NCBI GenBank assembly: GCA_913777615.1
Contig: CAJYTK010000022.1
Coordinates: 124,001-188,000, forward strand
Reading direction: 5' to 3'
DNA from: an uncultured Agrobacterium sp.
GTDB lineage: Bacteria; Pseudomonadota; Alphaproteobacteria; Rhizobiales; Rhizobiaceae
DNA: 64,000 nt
Shown: positions 37,753 to 45,779 of the stretch, in pieces
Layout of the letters: each line of letters opens with the position of its first letter
Numbering within the stretch: position 1 is the stretch's first letter
The notes under the pieces: generated by a model
Database searches by the model: none
The model's input: the letters and a program-made list of their open reading frames with translations, nothing else
Told to the model about the DNA's origin: nothing
Position numbers and translations under genes: made by a program

Positions 37753-38634
37753 TCAGCCGTTAAAGCGCTCGGCATCCCCGCCATAGTAGGTGATGTAGCG
37801 ACCGGCTATCGACGACACCGGCAGAATGACCAGGACGTCGGTGGTATTGAAAGCCTGATCGACCACAGCTCCTGTGCCGAACATGGCACCAAGGCGCATA
37901 TAGCCCTTGATCAGCGGCGGCATGGCATTCAGCGCCCGGCGCGGATTGATGGCTTCGAGCGGCATCATGTCCATCTCGCGATAGAGTTCCGGCAACGCTT
38001 CAGCGCGCCAGTCGTCCTTGGCACCGCAGGTGTGATGCAGGAAGGAGAGCGCCAGCGCATGGGCTTCCGGCTGGATGCCGGGGAAGGATGCACAGCCGAT
38101 CATCGCATCCATGCGATGACGAACGGCATAGGCCCAGTTGCCCTGCCACAGGAGCTCGACAGTTCTCTTCGTGCGGTATTCCGGCAGGACGCAGGAGCGG
38201 CCGAGCTCCATAAAGCGCTTGCCCGGATGGCGCGCAATCAGGCCTTCGATATTGAACTCGCTCGCCGAATAAAAACCCTTGTTTGCCTGCGCCGTCTCTT
38301 GCCTCAGCAGGCGATATGTCCCGACGATCTGATCTTCGGGATCCCCTTCGATAGCGTTGTCGAGAACAAGAAGATGGTCGCAAACGGCATCGAAGGCATC
38401 GATATCGCGTCCTCGGCGCATCGCCTCTGCCGGAAGCCTCGCACCCATTTCATCGACGAAGACGCGGAAGCGGACCTGCTGGGCCGCGTCAATCTCGCGT
38501 TCGTTTCTGGCAAGGCGCGTTTCGAGGGAGCCGATACGGCCAAAAACATCGGTCTCTCGCATTTCGGCAGCCGGCAAAACAGCGCCGCCCAAGCTCTTGC
38601 CAATGATGCTGCGTTCCAGAACTTCCGAGACCAT
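37753..38634 (-). CDS. olsB: Ornithine N-acyltransferase OlsB
   Basis: Transfers a 3-hydroxyacyl chain from acyl carrier protein to ornithine, the first step of ornithine-lipid synthesis. The 293-residue GNAT-like protein carries [15 protein letters not shown] near residue 55, [24 protein letters not shown] near 140 and IGCASFPGI near 180, as in hemolysin-like/OlsB enzymes. The ATG at 38634 fits; a GTG six codons upstream is possible. A PHO-box-like site and a plausible -10 (TTTATG) lie just upstream. The stop overlaps an in-frame ATG of the mutS reading frame. Confidence 0.92.
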   Translation of the reverse strand: MVSEVLERSIIGKSLGGAVLPAAEMRETDVFGRIGSLETRLARNEREIDAAQQVRFRVFVDEMGARLPAEAMRRGRDIDAFDAVCDHLLVLDNAIEGDPEDQIVGTYRLLRQETAQANKGFYSASEFNIEGLIARHPGKRFMELGRSCVLPEYRTKRTVELLWQGNWAYAVRHRMDAMIGCASFPGIQPEAHALALSFLHHTCGAKDDWRAEALPELYREMDMMPLEAINPRRALNAMPPLIKGYMRLGAMFGTGAVVDQAFNTTDVLVILPVSSIAGRYITYYGGDAERFNG

Positions 38635-38684
38635 GGAGAATCGCCCCGCCACCGTTTGATCTTGGCGTCATAAATCACTTCTTG

Positions 38685-38702
38685 ACGACAAAACAGTGAC
38701 AG
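38685..38702 (-). promoter_or_regulatory. PHO box-like site before olsB
   Basis: On the minus strand CTGTCAC, four bases, TTGTCGT: two half-sites 11 bp apart matching 6/7 and 5/7 of the PhoB half-site CTGTCAT. It is about 50 bp before the olsB start and correctly placed to replace a -35 element. Confidence 0.5.
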
Positions 38703-38708
38703 TTAGCC

Positions 38709-38730
38709 GCGTAAGTGACGTAGCGTAAGT
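38709..38730. repeat. Direct repeat GCGTAAGT x2 upstream of olsB
   Basis: Identical octamers at 38709-38716 and 38723-38730 (14-bp period), immediately upstream of the PHO-box-like site. A possible second regulator site; unassigned. Confidence 0.35.
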
Positions 38731-38763
38731 TAAATTTTGCCGCGCACTGTCTCAGGAGGTGCG

Positions 38764-39258
38764 TTAAGTCTTCTTTCTCGCTGACTTTGCATGGAGCAAT
38801 TCGTCGAGAATGACGCAGCCCGCACCGATGGTGATGAAGGAATCGGCTAGGTTGAAGACGGCAAACGACCATGTGTCGGTGTGGAAGAGAATGTAGTCCA
38901 CCACATGCCCGTAGAGAAAACGGTCGAAGATGTTTCCAGCAGCACCCGCGATGATCAGCGCAAAGCCGAGATGGGCGAAGGTGCGCTCACCATCGGTCTT
39001 GCGCCAGAGCCAAATGACGAAGGCGACAATCAGGAGCCGCATGGTGACGATGGCCCAGCCCTCCATGCCAGACAACATGGAAAAGGCCACGCCGAGATTA
39101 TAGGTGCGGTAAAGCGCCAGAAACGGAATGACCGGCACCATCTCCTGCAAAGGGAGATATTTTTCCACCAGAAGCTTGATCACCTGATCAGCAATCACCG
39201 CCAGAAGAATAAAAGCGATGGCGGGAGCGGGTCTGGAGAAGAGAGCGGGCTTAGCCAT
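38764..39258 (-). CDS. lspA: Lipoprotein signal peptidase
   Basis: An aspartic peptidase of the inner membrane that cleaves prolipoprotein signal peptides after lipidation. The 164-residue protein has four transmembrane segments, the NLGVAFSML motif, and the two catalytic aspartates in [11 protein letters not shown] and FNLADSF near the C-terminus. Its ATG overlaps the stop of the preceding methyltransferase by one base (TAATG), so it is translationally coupled. The gap after it holds the olsB promoter region. Confidence 0.96.
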   Translation of the reverse strand: MAKPALFSRPAPAIAFILLAVIADQVIKLLVEKYLPLQEMVPVIPFLALYRTYNLGVAFSMLSGMEGWAIVTMRLLIVAFVIWLWRKTDGERTFAHLGFALIIAGAAGNIFDRFLYGHVVDYILFHTDTWSFAVFNLADSFITIGAGCVILDELLHAKSARKKT

Positions 39259-40115
39259 TACTTTACCGTCGCAAGTTCGAGAAGATGACGGCGCGCTTCA
39301 AACAGCATGACTGCGCTTGCGATCGCCAGATTGAGAGAGTCGGCGCGGCCCTGTTGCGGGATGCGGGCAAGCTGGTCGGCCTGAGAGGAAAGCTCCGGCG
39401 GAAGGCCCGACTGCTCGTTGCCCATGAGGAGCACGACCGGCTTCCGCTTGTAATCGATCGTGCGGTAGTCCACCGAGCCGGCAAGATGGGTTGCGACGAC
39501 ACTGACACCAGCACCCTTTCGCCAGCTCAGGAACTCGTCGACCGAAGCGCGCGCCACTGGCATGGCGAAGACTGAACCCATGGTGGCACGCACGGTTTCG
39601 AGGGAGAAGGGATCGGTACACTCGCCGACAAGGATCACGCCCGAGGCACCGGCTGCATCCGCCGTGCGGATGATCGTGCCGAGATTGCCGGGGTCGCGCA
39701 CCCGGTCGAGCGCGACATAAGTTTCGCCCGCAGCCGGTCTGATGTCTCGAAGAGGCTTCCATTTCTGGTCGAATATGCCGACGACCATCTGCGGATTATC
39801 GCGACGGGTGATGGACGAGATGACTTTCTCGCTGACTTCAAGCACGAGACCGCCCGACGCCACCGTCTTGACCGCGGTCTGCTCGACCAGCGGCTTGCCC
39901 TTGGCGGCCTTGGCATAGACCAGCGTGCGGATCGTCCAGCCAAGCTCCAGCGCATCGATGACGAGCTTCAGCCCTTCCGCCATGAAGGTACCGCTTTCTT
40001 CGCGGCCTTTTTTCTGGGTAAGGTTCTTGATGTCCTTGATGATGGGGTTGGCAAGGCTGGTGACTTCCTTGACCTGCCCCACCCTGCGTGGGCCGTTTTC
40101 ATGGCGGTCGTTCAT
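39258..40115 (-). CDS. TrmH/SpoU-family RNA 2'-O-methyltransferase
   Basis: A 285-residue SPOUT methyltransferase. An N-terminal substrate-binding domain ([20 protein letters not shown], then [11 protein letters not shown]) is followed by the knotted SAM domain with the three family motifs: [19 protein letters not shown] near residue 145, [13 protein letters not shown] near 230, and [15 protein letters not shown] near 255. An RlmB- or TsnR-like action on rRNA is likely; the exact nucleotide is unknown. The ATG at 40115 overlaps the preceding methyltransferase stop by 4 bp (ATGA). Confidence 0.9.
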   Translation of the reverse strand: MNDRHENGPRRVGQVKEVTSLANPIIKDIKNLTQKKGREESGTFMAEGLKLVIDALELGWTIRTLVYAKAAKGKPLVEQTAVKTVASGGLVLEVSEKVISSITRRDNPQMVVGIFDQKWKPLRDIRPAAGETYVALDRVRDPGNLGTIIRTADAAGASGVILVGECTDPFSLETVRATMGSVFAMPVARASVDEFLSWRKGAGVSVVATHLAGSVDYRTIDYKRKPVVLLMGNEQSGLPPELSSQADQLARIPQQGRADSLNLAIASAVMLFEARRHLLELATVK

Positions 40116-41317
40116 TTCGGCACCCAACGGCTGAAGAGAGAGGTTGAAAGCACGCGGCCCGGCGTCTTCCCATCGAGACCCGCTTCGCGGATCACCAGTT
40201 CGCCTGAGGCCACTTCGCCGCCTGCACCGCGCATGGTTTCGCGCATCAACTCATGCATGGAATAGAAGCTGGCGCGAATGGAATAGGCGGTCAGCACGAA
40301 GCCGAGCGCCTTGGGCGACAGGATCTCGCGGCAGACATCCAGCATTAGCGGCAGGTGATCGTAGAGATCCCAGATCTCGCCATGGGTTCCGCGGCCAAAC
40401 TTCGGTGGATCGGTAAGGACGATGTCGTAGCTGTTGCCACGACGCTCCTCGCGCAAGATAAATTTCATGGCGTCTTCGCAGATCCAGCGGATCGGCGCGT
40501 TTTCAAGCCCAGCAAGCCTCTGGTTTTCGCGCGCCCAGCCAATCGCCTTCTTCGACGCGTCCACATGGGTGACTTCCGCTCCCGCGGAAGCCGCGACAAG
40601 CGAGGCGACACCGGTGTACCCGAACAGGTTCAGAACCTTGAGCGGGCGGTCGGCCTTCTCGATGGTCTGCTTCAGCCATTCCCAATGAACGATCTGTTCC
40701 GGGAAAACACCAACATGGCGAAACGCGGTGAAGCGGCCAAGAAAATCAACGCCGAGCAGAGAGAGCGGCCATGTCTCGCCAAGCGCCTGTTTGGGAAAAC
40801 GCCAACGGCCACTGCCTTCTTCATCCGTATCGCCGGTAAAGATCGCATCGGCATTGTCCCACACGCGCTCCGCCAAGCTTGGGCGCCAGAGCGCCTGCGC
40901 TTCGGGGCGAACGACTCGGTACTCGCCATATTGTTCGAGCTTCAGGCCGTTGCCGCTGTCGATCAGGTGAAAGTCACCGGCGCCGAGCGATTCGAGGATG
41001 ACCGGCACCTGTTCTGTCGGAAGTGTCCCGGAACGCTCCTTCAACGGGCGTGGAGGGGTTGCTTCGACGGCTGGAGCGGAGGCTTGCACCTTTTCCTTTT
41101 GGGCGGTGGCAGCGGGGCGAACGTAATCTGGAGCGCGTGCGCGCGCAGCGTCCTTCTGGCGAGGCGGCTTGCTGCCGAGCTTGCCTGAGCGATTGTCCTG
41201 TCCGGCGCGCGGTTTTGCGCCCTGGCGGTTGTCTTTCTTCTTCAACGACGGTCTTTCCACGTCTCGACGCGAGAGGTACGGAGAATGGCCATACCACTCG
41301 CGCTTTCCTGTCTGCAT
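40112..41317 (-). CDS. RlmI-like class I SAM-dependent methyltransferase
   Basis: From 41317 a 401-residue protein. The first 100 or so residues are low-complexity and very basic (KKKDNRQGAKPRAG, RPAATAQKEK), a likely RNA-binding tail. The Rossmann core follows: LNLFGYTGVASLVAASAGA (SAM loop), HVDASKKAIGWAREN, and the catalytic-region VLTDPPKFGRG motif, typical of RlmI/RlmK rRNA cytosine methyltransferases. The true start is unclear: ATG 41317, GTG 41260 or further upstream all lack a strong ribosome-binding site. First of a coupled methyltransferase-methyltransferase-lspA run. Confidence 0.85.
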   Translation of the reverse strand: MQTGKREWYGHSPYLSRRDVERPSLKKKDNRQGAKPRAGQDNRSGKLGSKPPRQKDAARARAPDYVRPAATAQKEKVQASAPAVEATPPRPLKERSGTLPTEQVPVILESLGAGDFHLIDSGNGLKLEQYGEYRVVRPEAQALWRPSLAERVWDNADAIFTGDTDEEGSGRWRFPKQALGETWPLSLLGVDFLGRFTAFRHVGVFPEQIVHWEWLKQTIEKADRPLKVLNLFGYTGVASLVAASAGAEVTHVDASKKAIGWARENQRLAGLENAPIRWICEDAMKFILREERRGNSYDIVLTDPPKFGRGTHGEIWDLYDHLPLMLDVCREILSPKALGFVLTAYSIRASFYSMHELMRETMRGAGGEVASGELVIREAGLDGKTPGRVLSTSLFSRWVPK

Positions 41318-41437
41318 CCCGGGCCAACGGCGGCCCGGATGCGGTTGGAAAGCGCATATCACTAGAATGGGGGATTATCAAAGGGCGTGGCAAAATGATG
41401 CGCCTTGGCGACGGATCAAAGAACCAAGAGCCGCCGC

Positions 41438-41779
41438 CTATTTTGCGGCAAGCTGTCTCGAAACGGGTGATGCCGTTTGCGTGTTAGCCGCTGCCTTGGT
41501 GGCCTCATCGTGCCAGCGAATGGCTTCTCGCGCCTCGAGACGAGCGCGCTTGCGGTGCTTGCCCTGCGAAATCCAGGTCGCTGCAGAGCCGAGCAGAATG
41601 CCGAACAAAACCGACAGAAAAATGAAAACGAAGAAGGGTGCGGTAAACGAGAGAACGCTGTCACTGGGTTGGAACGGATTGAGCGCCAGTGTCACACTCT
41701 CGCGGTTTGCCACGCACAGGATGATCAGAATGATGGCCAGTGGCAAAAGGATCAACAGGTTGACGATCTTCTTCGACAT
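41438..41779 (-). CDS. LapA-domain membrane protein
   Basis: A 113-residue protein with two transmembrane helices (about residues 6-24 and 46-68), separated by a short ANRESVTLALNPFQ loop, and a basic coiled-coil tail (KHRKRARLEAREAIRWHDEA). This is the LapA/DUF1049 layout. E. coli LapA works with LapB in controlling LPS assembly; that function is not established for alphaproteobacterial members. It follows ihfB on the same strand, a conserved neighbourhood. Confidence 0.85.
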   Translation of the reverse strand: MSKKIVNLLILLPLAIILIILCVANRESVTLALNPFQPSDSVLSFTAPFFVFIFLSVLFGILLGSAATWISQGKHRKRARLEAREAIRWHDEATKAAANTQTASPVSRQLAAK

Positions 41780-41863
41780 TCAAGGTACTCCGTCTTTGGG
41801 GGCCTTCATGCAATCTGGACGAACGTCACGCCGGACTTAAGGATTGTCGAGCGTCGATTACGC

Positions 41864-42169
41864 TCAATCCTCGTCTTCGACGTCGCCCATGCCCGGGTTG
41901 AGCCTTTCGCGAAGCTCTTTGCCGGTCTTGAAGAAGGGAACCCATTTTTCCTCGACAAAAACGGACTCACCCGTGCGCGGGTTCCGTCCAGAACGAGAGG
42001 GCCGGTTCTTGACGGAGAAAGCGCCAAATCCGCGGAGTTCGACCCGGTTACCGGCTGCGAGCGCATCGGTGATTTCATCGAGAACCGCGTTGACGATATT
42101 TTCGACATCGCGGTGATACAGGTGCGGGTTACGCGCAGCAACAATCTGCACCAGTTCAGACTTAATCAC
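41864..42169 (-). CDS. ihfB: Integration host factor beta subunit
   Basis: A 101-residue DNA-bending protein of the HU/IHF family that pairs with IhfA. It has the signature [21 protein letters not shown] (about residues 47-67), including the intercalating-proline arm, and an acidic C-terminal tail (GDVEDED). It starts at GTG with AGGGGG just upstream. IHF assists sigma-54 promoters, among other roles; rpoN is encoded 3.6 kb away. It follows sppA with a 26-bp gap. Confidence 0.96.
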   Translation of the reverse strand: MIKSELVQIVAARNPHLYHRDVENIVNAVLDEITDALAAGNRVELRGFGAFSVKNRPSRSGRNPRTGESVFVEEKWVPFFKTGKELRERLNPGMGDVEDED

Positions 42170-42195
42170 GATTGCCCCCTGAAAGGATTGGTCTT

Positions 42196-43149
42196 TTAAC
42201 GGCCATCAACCTGCCAAACCGAAACAAGACCGTCAAGAAACAACTTGTCGGTGCTGAGTTGGCTCGGCGCTGCAATCGGCAAAAACGCGTCGAGGCCCAG
42301 CATTTTTGCAAGGCCTGCGATGCTGAAGATGGAAAAGGGCGAGCGCTTCGAGGGGGCAGTCCATTCAACGATCGGCAGATCCTTGGGCAGGCCGCGGCTT
42401 TCGAAATAGGATTTGATCTCCTTTTCGCCGCCCAGCGTATCGATAAGTTTGACCGCAATAGCCTGACGGCCGGTGAAAATCGATCCGTCAGCAAGCTTCA
42501 ACACCTCTTCGCGAGGAAGCTTTCTGCGATCGGCCACCAGATCCACAAACCAGTTGTAGCTGTCCATGATCATATTGCGGATCATGACTTTCGATTCTTC
42601 GGGCGGTTCGTGGAAAGGAGACGGCTCCGCCTTCATCGGGGAGGATTTGATTTCCTGTAGCGATACGCCGAGCTTATCGAGCAGCGGCCCGACTTGCGGG
42701 TATTGGAAGATGACGCCGATGGAACCGGTGATGGATGTGTCGCCCGCAATGATGGTATCTCCAGCGGTGGCGATCATATATCCGGCAGACGCCGCAAGCG
42801 TGCGGACATCGGATACGACAGGCTTTTTCTCAGACACCGCGCGGATCGCCTTGAAAATGCGCTCGCCGCCGTAAGTCGTGCCCCCGGGCGAAGAAATGGA
42901 GACGATCAGGCCTTGAGCGCTGGTGCTGTCGGCGATTTTCTGAAGCCGCTCCAAGAGCTCGGTGTCGTCCTGGATCAAGCCACTGATCTCGATCTTGGCG
43001 ATGTGGGGCCGAGCACTCGATTCAGGCGCTGCGAGTGTGAATCGGTAAAGGGCAAAGAGAGCCGCAACAGCCAACAGAACAGCAGCCACCCGCCAGAATG
43101 TGAGCTTGCGGCGCAGTTGCCTGCGGTCTGCGATTGCCATCTGGTCCAT
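42196..43149 (-). CDS. sppA: Signal peptide peptidase SppA (short form)
   Basis: A 317-residue S49 serine peptidase of the inner membrane that degrades cleaved signal peptides. One transmembrane anchor (about residues 18-38), [15 protein letters not shown], then the catalytic serine in [14 protein letters not shown] and the Lys near [16 protein letters not shown]. It is the short 36-kDa type. ATG 43149 is chosen: it has AAGGTG five bases upstream and the codon before it (TTG) is less likely. It heads a sppA-ihfB-lapA run and diverges from lptC. Confidence 0.94.
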   Translation of the reverse strand: MDQMAIADRRQLRRKLTFWRVAAVLLAVAALFALYRFTLAAPESSARPHIAKIEISGLIQDDTELLERLQKIADSTSAQGLIVSISSPGGTTYGGERIFKAIRAVSEKKPVVSDVRTLAASAGYMIATAGDTIIAGDTSITGSIGVIFQYPQVGPLLDKLGVSLQEIKSSPMKAEPSPFHEPPEESKVMIRNMIMDSYNWFVDLVADRRKLPREEVLKLADGSIFTGRQAIAVKLIDTLGGEKEIKSYFESRGLPKDLPIVEWTAPSKRSPFSIFSIAGLAKMLGLDAFLPIAAPSQLSTDKLFLDGLVSVWQVDGR

Positions 43150-43496
43150 CAAATCACCTTCGCTTCAGGGCAACAACAGCATCGGCACGAAAATCGGAAC
43201 GGTTTTCGCAAAGCACGATGCGTAAATTAAAAAAGGCAGAGCGGCCTTTTTGCGTCCATGGACGCCAGGCGCTCCAAGCTCCAATCTCGCCTCCGGCATA
43301 TGAACCTTGTAACGGCCTCTTGCAAGCGCAAGACCTTAACGATGGTTGAAATTTATAAAAAACACCCGGCTCTTGCGCTCTTTCTGAGAAAAACCATATT
43401 GGCAGAGCAAGGCCATCGTGCCAAACACATTAGATAAACATGTAGAGGGCCAGCATACCACCTTGGAGTGTATGAGGAGGTCCCCGGATTTGACGA
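43150..43496. other. 347-bp divergent region between sppA and lptC
   Basis: No credible gene. It contains copy 5 of the dispersed palindrome, a perfect 14-bp palindrome (43252-43265), and must carry the promoters of sppA and the lpt operon; I cannot place either promoter confidently. GGAGG at 43476-43480 lies 16 bases before the lptC start, which is far for a ribosome-binding site. Confidence 0.6.
43176..43256 (+). repeat. Dispersed palindromic repeat, copy 5 (extended)
   Basis: ACAGCATCGG, core GAAAATCGGAA, TTTTCG, then AAAGCACGATGCGTAAATT and a second short hairpin (AAAGGC with GCCTTT). The longest member in the window, about 80 bp. Confidence 0.6.
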
Positions 43497-44162
43497 ATGC
43501 TCGAAAGACTTAACCAGGCGGCACCCGGCATGGCGGCGGCTGACAAGATGTCAGACGCGTATGCTATGGCTAAGCGGCACTCTGCGCGCGTGAGACGGCT
43601 GAAGGTCGCGCTTCCGATTGCGGCAACCGCTATTTCGCTTGCCTTTATTGGAGTATCGCTCGCCCGCACATGGATTCCGGATGAGGTCTCGCTACAGAGC
43701 GCCTCGATCGAGGACGGCAAGATCGTGATGGAGAAACCGGCTCTCGCGGGGCGAAACAACAAGGGTTTCGATTATTCGATGAATGCCGATCGGGCCTTGC
43801 AGGATATCTCCAGTCCCAACCTCATGACGCTGGAGAAAGTGTTGGCAGCCGTACCTATGAACGATATCGTGGCGCAGGTGGTGGCGCAGGAAGGCATCCT
43901 GGACAGGACGACAAATCGGTTGAAAATGACCGCGCCCTTTGACATCAATCTGAGCAATGGCCTAAAAGCCAGATTTCAGTCTGCAAACGTCGACCTTAAA
44001 GCGGGAACGATGGAGAGCGACCAGCGGGTCGACATCACCACGAAGGAGGGCTCGATTGTTGCGGAAAGCCTACGCATAGCCGATAATGGCAAAACGATTG
44101 TATTTTCGGGGCAGGTACGAGCTCGTATTGCTGCATCCACCATTCAGAACGCAGGCAAGTGA
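43497..44162 (+). CDS. lptC: LPS export ABC transporter periplasmic protein LptC
   Basis: A 221-residue protein with one N-terminal transmembrane helix (about residues 37-60, LKVALPIAATAISLAFIGVS) and a periplasmic beta-jellyroll domain (LptC/DUF1239) that passes LPS from LptBFG to LptA. Sequence conservation is low, as usual; the call rests on the layout (VDLKAGTMESDQRVDITTKEG repeat-like strands) and on lptA and lptB directly following. It is 12 bp before lptA. Confidence 0.88.
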   Translation: MLERLNQAAPGMAAADKMSDAYAMAKRHSARVRRLKVALPIAATAISLAFIGVSLARTWIPDEVSLQSASIEDGKIVMEKPALAGRNNKGFDYSMNADRALQDISSPNLMTLEKVLAAVPMNDIVAQVVAQEGILDRTTNRLKMTAPFDINLSNGLKARFQSANVDLKAGTMESDQRVDITTKEGSIVAESLRIADNGKTIVFSGQVRARIAASTIQNAGK

Positions 44163-44174
44163 GAGCCCGACCAG

Positions 44175-44747
44175 ATGATGCAGATTTCCCGCAAGTCCCA
44201 CTTCAAGACGACCGCCGGCATCCCGGCACTCTTTCTCCTGTCGTGCCTGGCTGCCCCAGCATTGGCGCAGAACACGACCAGCAAGATGGACGGCATGAAG
44301 CTTTCCAGCGACCAGCCGATTGCGATTGAAAGCGATCAGCTCGAGGTTCGCGACCAGGAGCACAAGGCCTACTTCACGGGCAACGTGAAAGTGGTTCAGG
44401 GAACCACGACGCTGCAGGCCGGCAAGATGACGGTTCTCTACAAGAACAAGGGTGACGGGCAGACGACATCGGTCACCGGCGGCAACGCTGATATCGACAA
44501 AATTTTTGTCGACAACTCAGTTTACCTCACATCCGGTACGCAAAAGGCGACCGCCGATCATGGCGAATTCGACATGGCGTCGCAGACCTTCACTCTTTCC
44601 GGCAAACAAGTCGTCCTGTCACAGGACACCAACGTGTTTACCGGCTGCAAGCTGACCGTGCTGATGAATACTGGCGAAGCGAAGCTTGAAAGCTGTGGCG
44701 GCCCGGTCCGCATCATGCTCGATCCCAAGTCGCAGAAAAAGCAGTAA
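44175..44747 (+). CDS. lptA: LPS transport periplasmic protein LptA
   Basis: A 190-residue exported protein. Residues 1-34 form a signal peptide ending APALAQ. The rest is the OstA/LptA jellyroll: PIAIESDQLEVRDQEHKAYF, GNVKVVQGTTTLQAGKMTVLY and a TSVTGGNADIDKIFV strand. It bridges the periplasm in LPS transport. A second ATG one codon later is equally possible. Middle gene of lptC-lptA-lptB. Confidence 0.94.
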   Translation: MMQISRKSHFKTTAGIPALFLLSCLAAPALAQNTTSKMDGMKLSSDQPIAIESDQLEVRDQEHKAYFTGNVKVVQGTTTLQAGKMTVLYKNKGDGQTTSVTGGNADIDKIFVDNSVYLTSGTQKATADHGEFDMASQTFTLSGKQVVLSQDTNVFTGCKLTVLMNTGEAKLESCGGPVRIMLDPKSQKKQ

Positions 44748-44758
44748 GTCTGATCATC

Positions 44759-45571
44759 GTGAAAATGCCTTCGATTTCAAAGCTGCTTGGCAGAGATTCC
44801 GCACGTCCGTCCGCAGATGCGGCGAGCGCAGCCGAGAAGGCTCGCTATGAAGGCACGCTGATCGCGCATGGCCTGACAAAGACGTATAATACGCGCCGTG
44901 TCGTCAATGGCGTGTCGCTCGTCGTGCGCCGTGGGGAAGCTGTCGGGCTTCTCGGGCCGAACGGTGCCGGCAAGACAACCTGTTTTTACATGATCACCGG
45001 CCTCGTGCCGGTGGATGACGGCAAGATCGCGATCAACGGCAACGATGTGACCGGTATGCCGATGTATCGCCGTGCGCGTCTTGGCGTCGGCTACCTTCCA
45101 CAGGAAGCATCGATCTTTCGCGGCCTGACTGTCGAGGACAATATTCTTGCCGTTCTGGAAGTCCACGAAAAGGACGCCAAGAAGAGAAACCGCAAGCTCG
45201 ATGAGCTGCTTGAAGAGTTCCATATTTCGCAGCTGCGTAAATCCCCAGCGGTTGCACTTTCGGGCGGCGAACGTCGTCGCCTTGAAATCGCGCGCGCTCT
45301 GGCAACCGATCCCACCTTCATGCTGCTGGACGAACCCTTTGCGGGCGTCGATCCGATTTCCGTCAGCGATATCCAGAATCTGGTGCGCCACTTGACGGCG
45401 CGCGGGATCGGCGTTTTGATTACCGACCATAATGTCCGTGAAACACTCGGCCTTATCGATCGTGCCTATATCATCCATGCGGGTGAAGTGTTGACCCATG
45501 GTCGCGCCGACGAGATCGTCAATAACGCCGATGTTCGCCGCCTCTACCTCGGAAACAACTTCAGCCTCTAG
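44759..45571 (+). CDS. lptB: LPS export ABC transporter ATP-binding protein LptB
   Basis: A 270-residue cytosolic ATPase that powers LPS extraction with LptFG. Walker A is GLLGPNGAGKTTCFYMITG near residue 66, the signature is LSGGERRRLEIARALAT near 167, Walker B is FMLLDEPFAGVD, and the H-loop is LITDHNVRET. A 35-residue N-terminal extension rich in Ser/Ala precedes the ABC core, as in other rhizobia. The start is GTG at 44759 (or ATG at 44765). rpoN follows after 208 bp. Confidence 0.96.
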   Translation: MKMPSISKLLGRDSARPSADAASAAEKARYEGTLIAHGLTKTYNTRRVVNGVSLVVRRGEAVGLLGPNGAGKTTCFYMITGLVPVDDGKIAINGNDVTGMPMYRRARLGVGYLPQEASIFRGLTVEDNILAVLEVHEKDAKKRNRKLDELLEEFHISQLRKSPAVALSGGERRRLEIARALATDPTFMLLDEPFAGVDPISVSDIQNLVRHLTARGIGVLITDHNVRETLGLIDRAYIIHAGEVLTHGRADEIVNNADVRRLYLGNNFSL

Positions 45572-45718
45572 CCTTGCTCAGATCCAGGCACGGCCTCGAT
45601 TTCTGACGGTAAGATGATGAGTTGACGTCTTTTTGCGGCAAAGATTCTTACGCCCTTCCCTAGTCTTGATCTTGACCAAACCCAAATAAAAAGCAATTTT
45701 TGGGCCAAGTTCTTTTCG

Positions 45719-45749
45719 TTTTACCGAAAAATCAAAAAATCTGGTAAAA
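45719..45749. promoter_or_regulatory. Inverted repeat upstream of rpoN
   Basis: TTTTACC (45719-45725), 17 bases, GGTAAAA (45743-45749), 30 bp before the rpoN start, with A/T-rich DNA between. A second inverted repeat, CCCAAA/TTTGGG, is at 45681-45704. Possible control of rpoN; the regulator is unknown. Confidence 0.35.
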
Positions 45750-45779
45750 TGGGGTTCGTTTGGGAGTCGAGTGTCGGTC

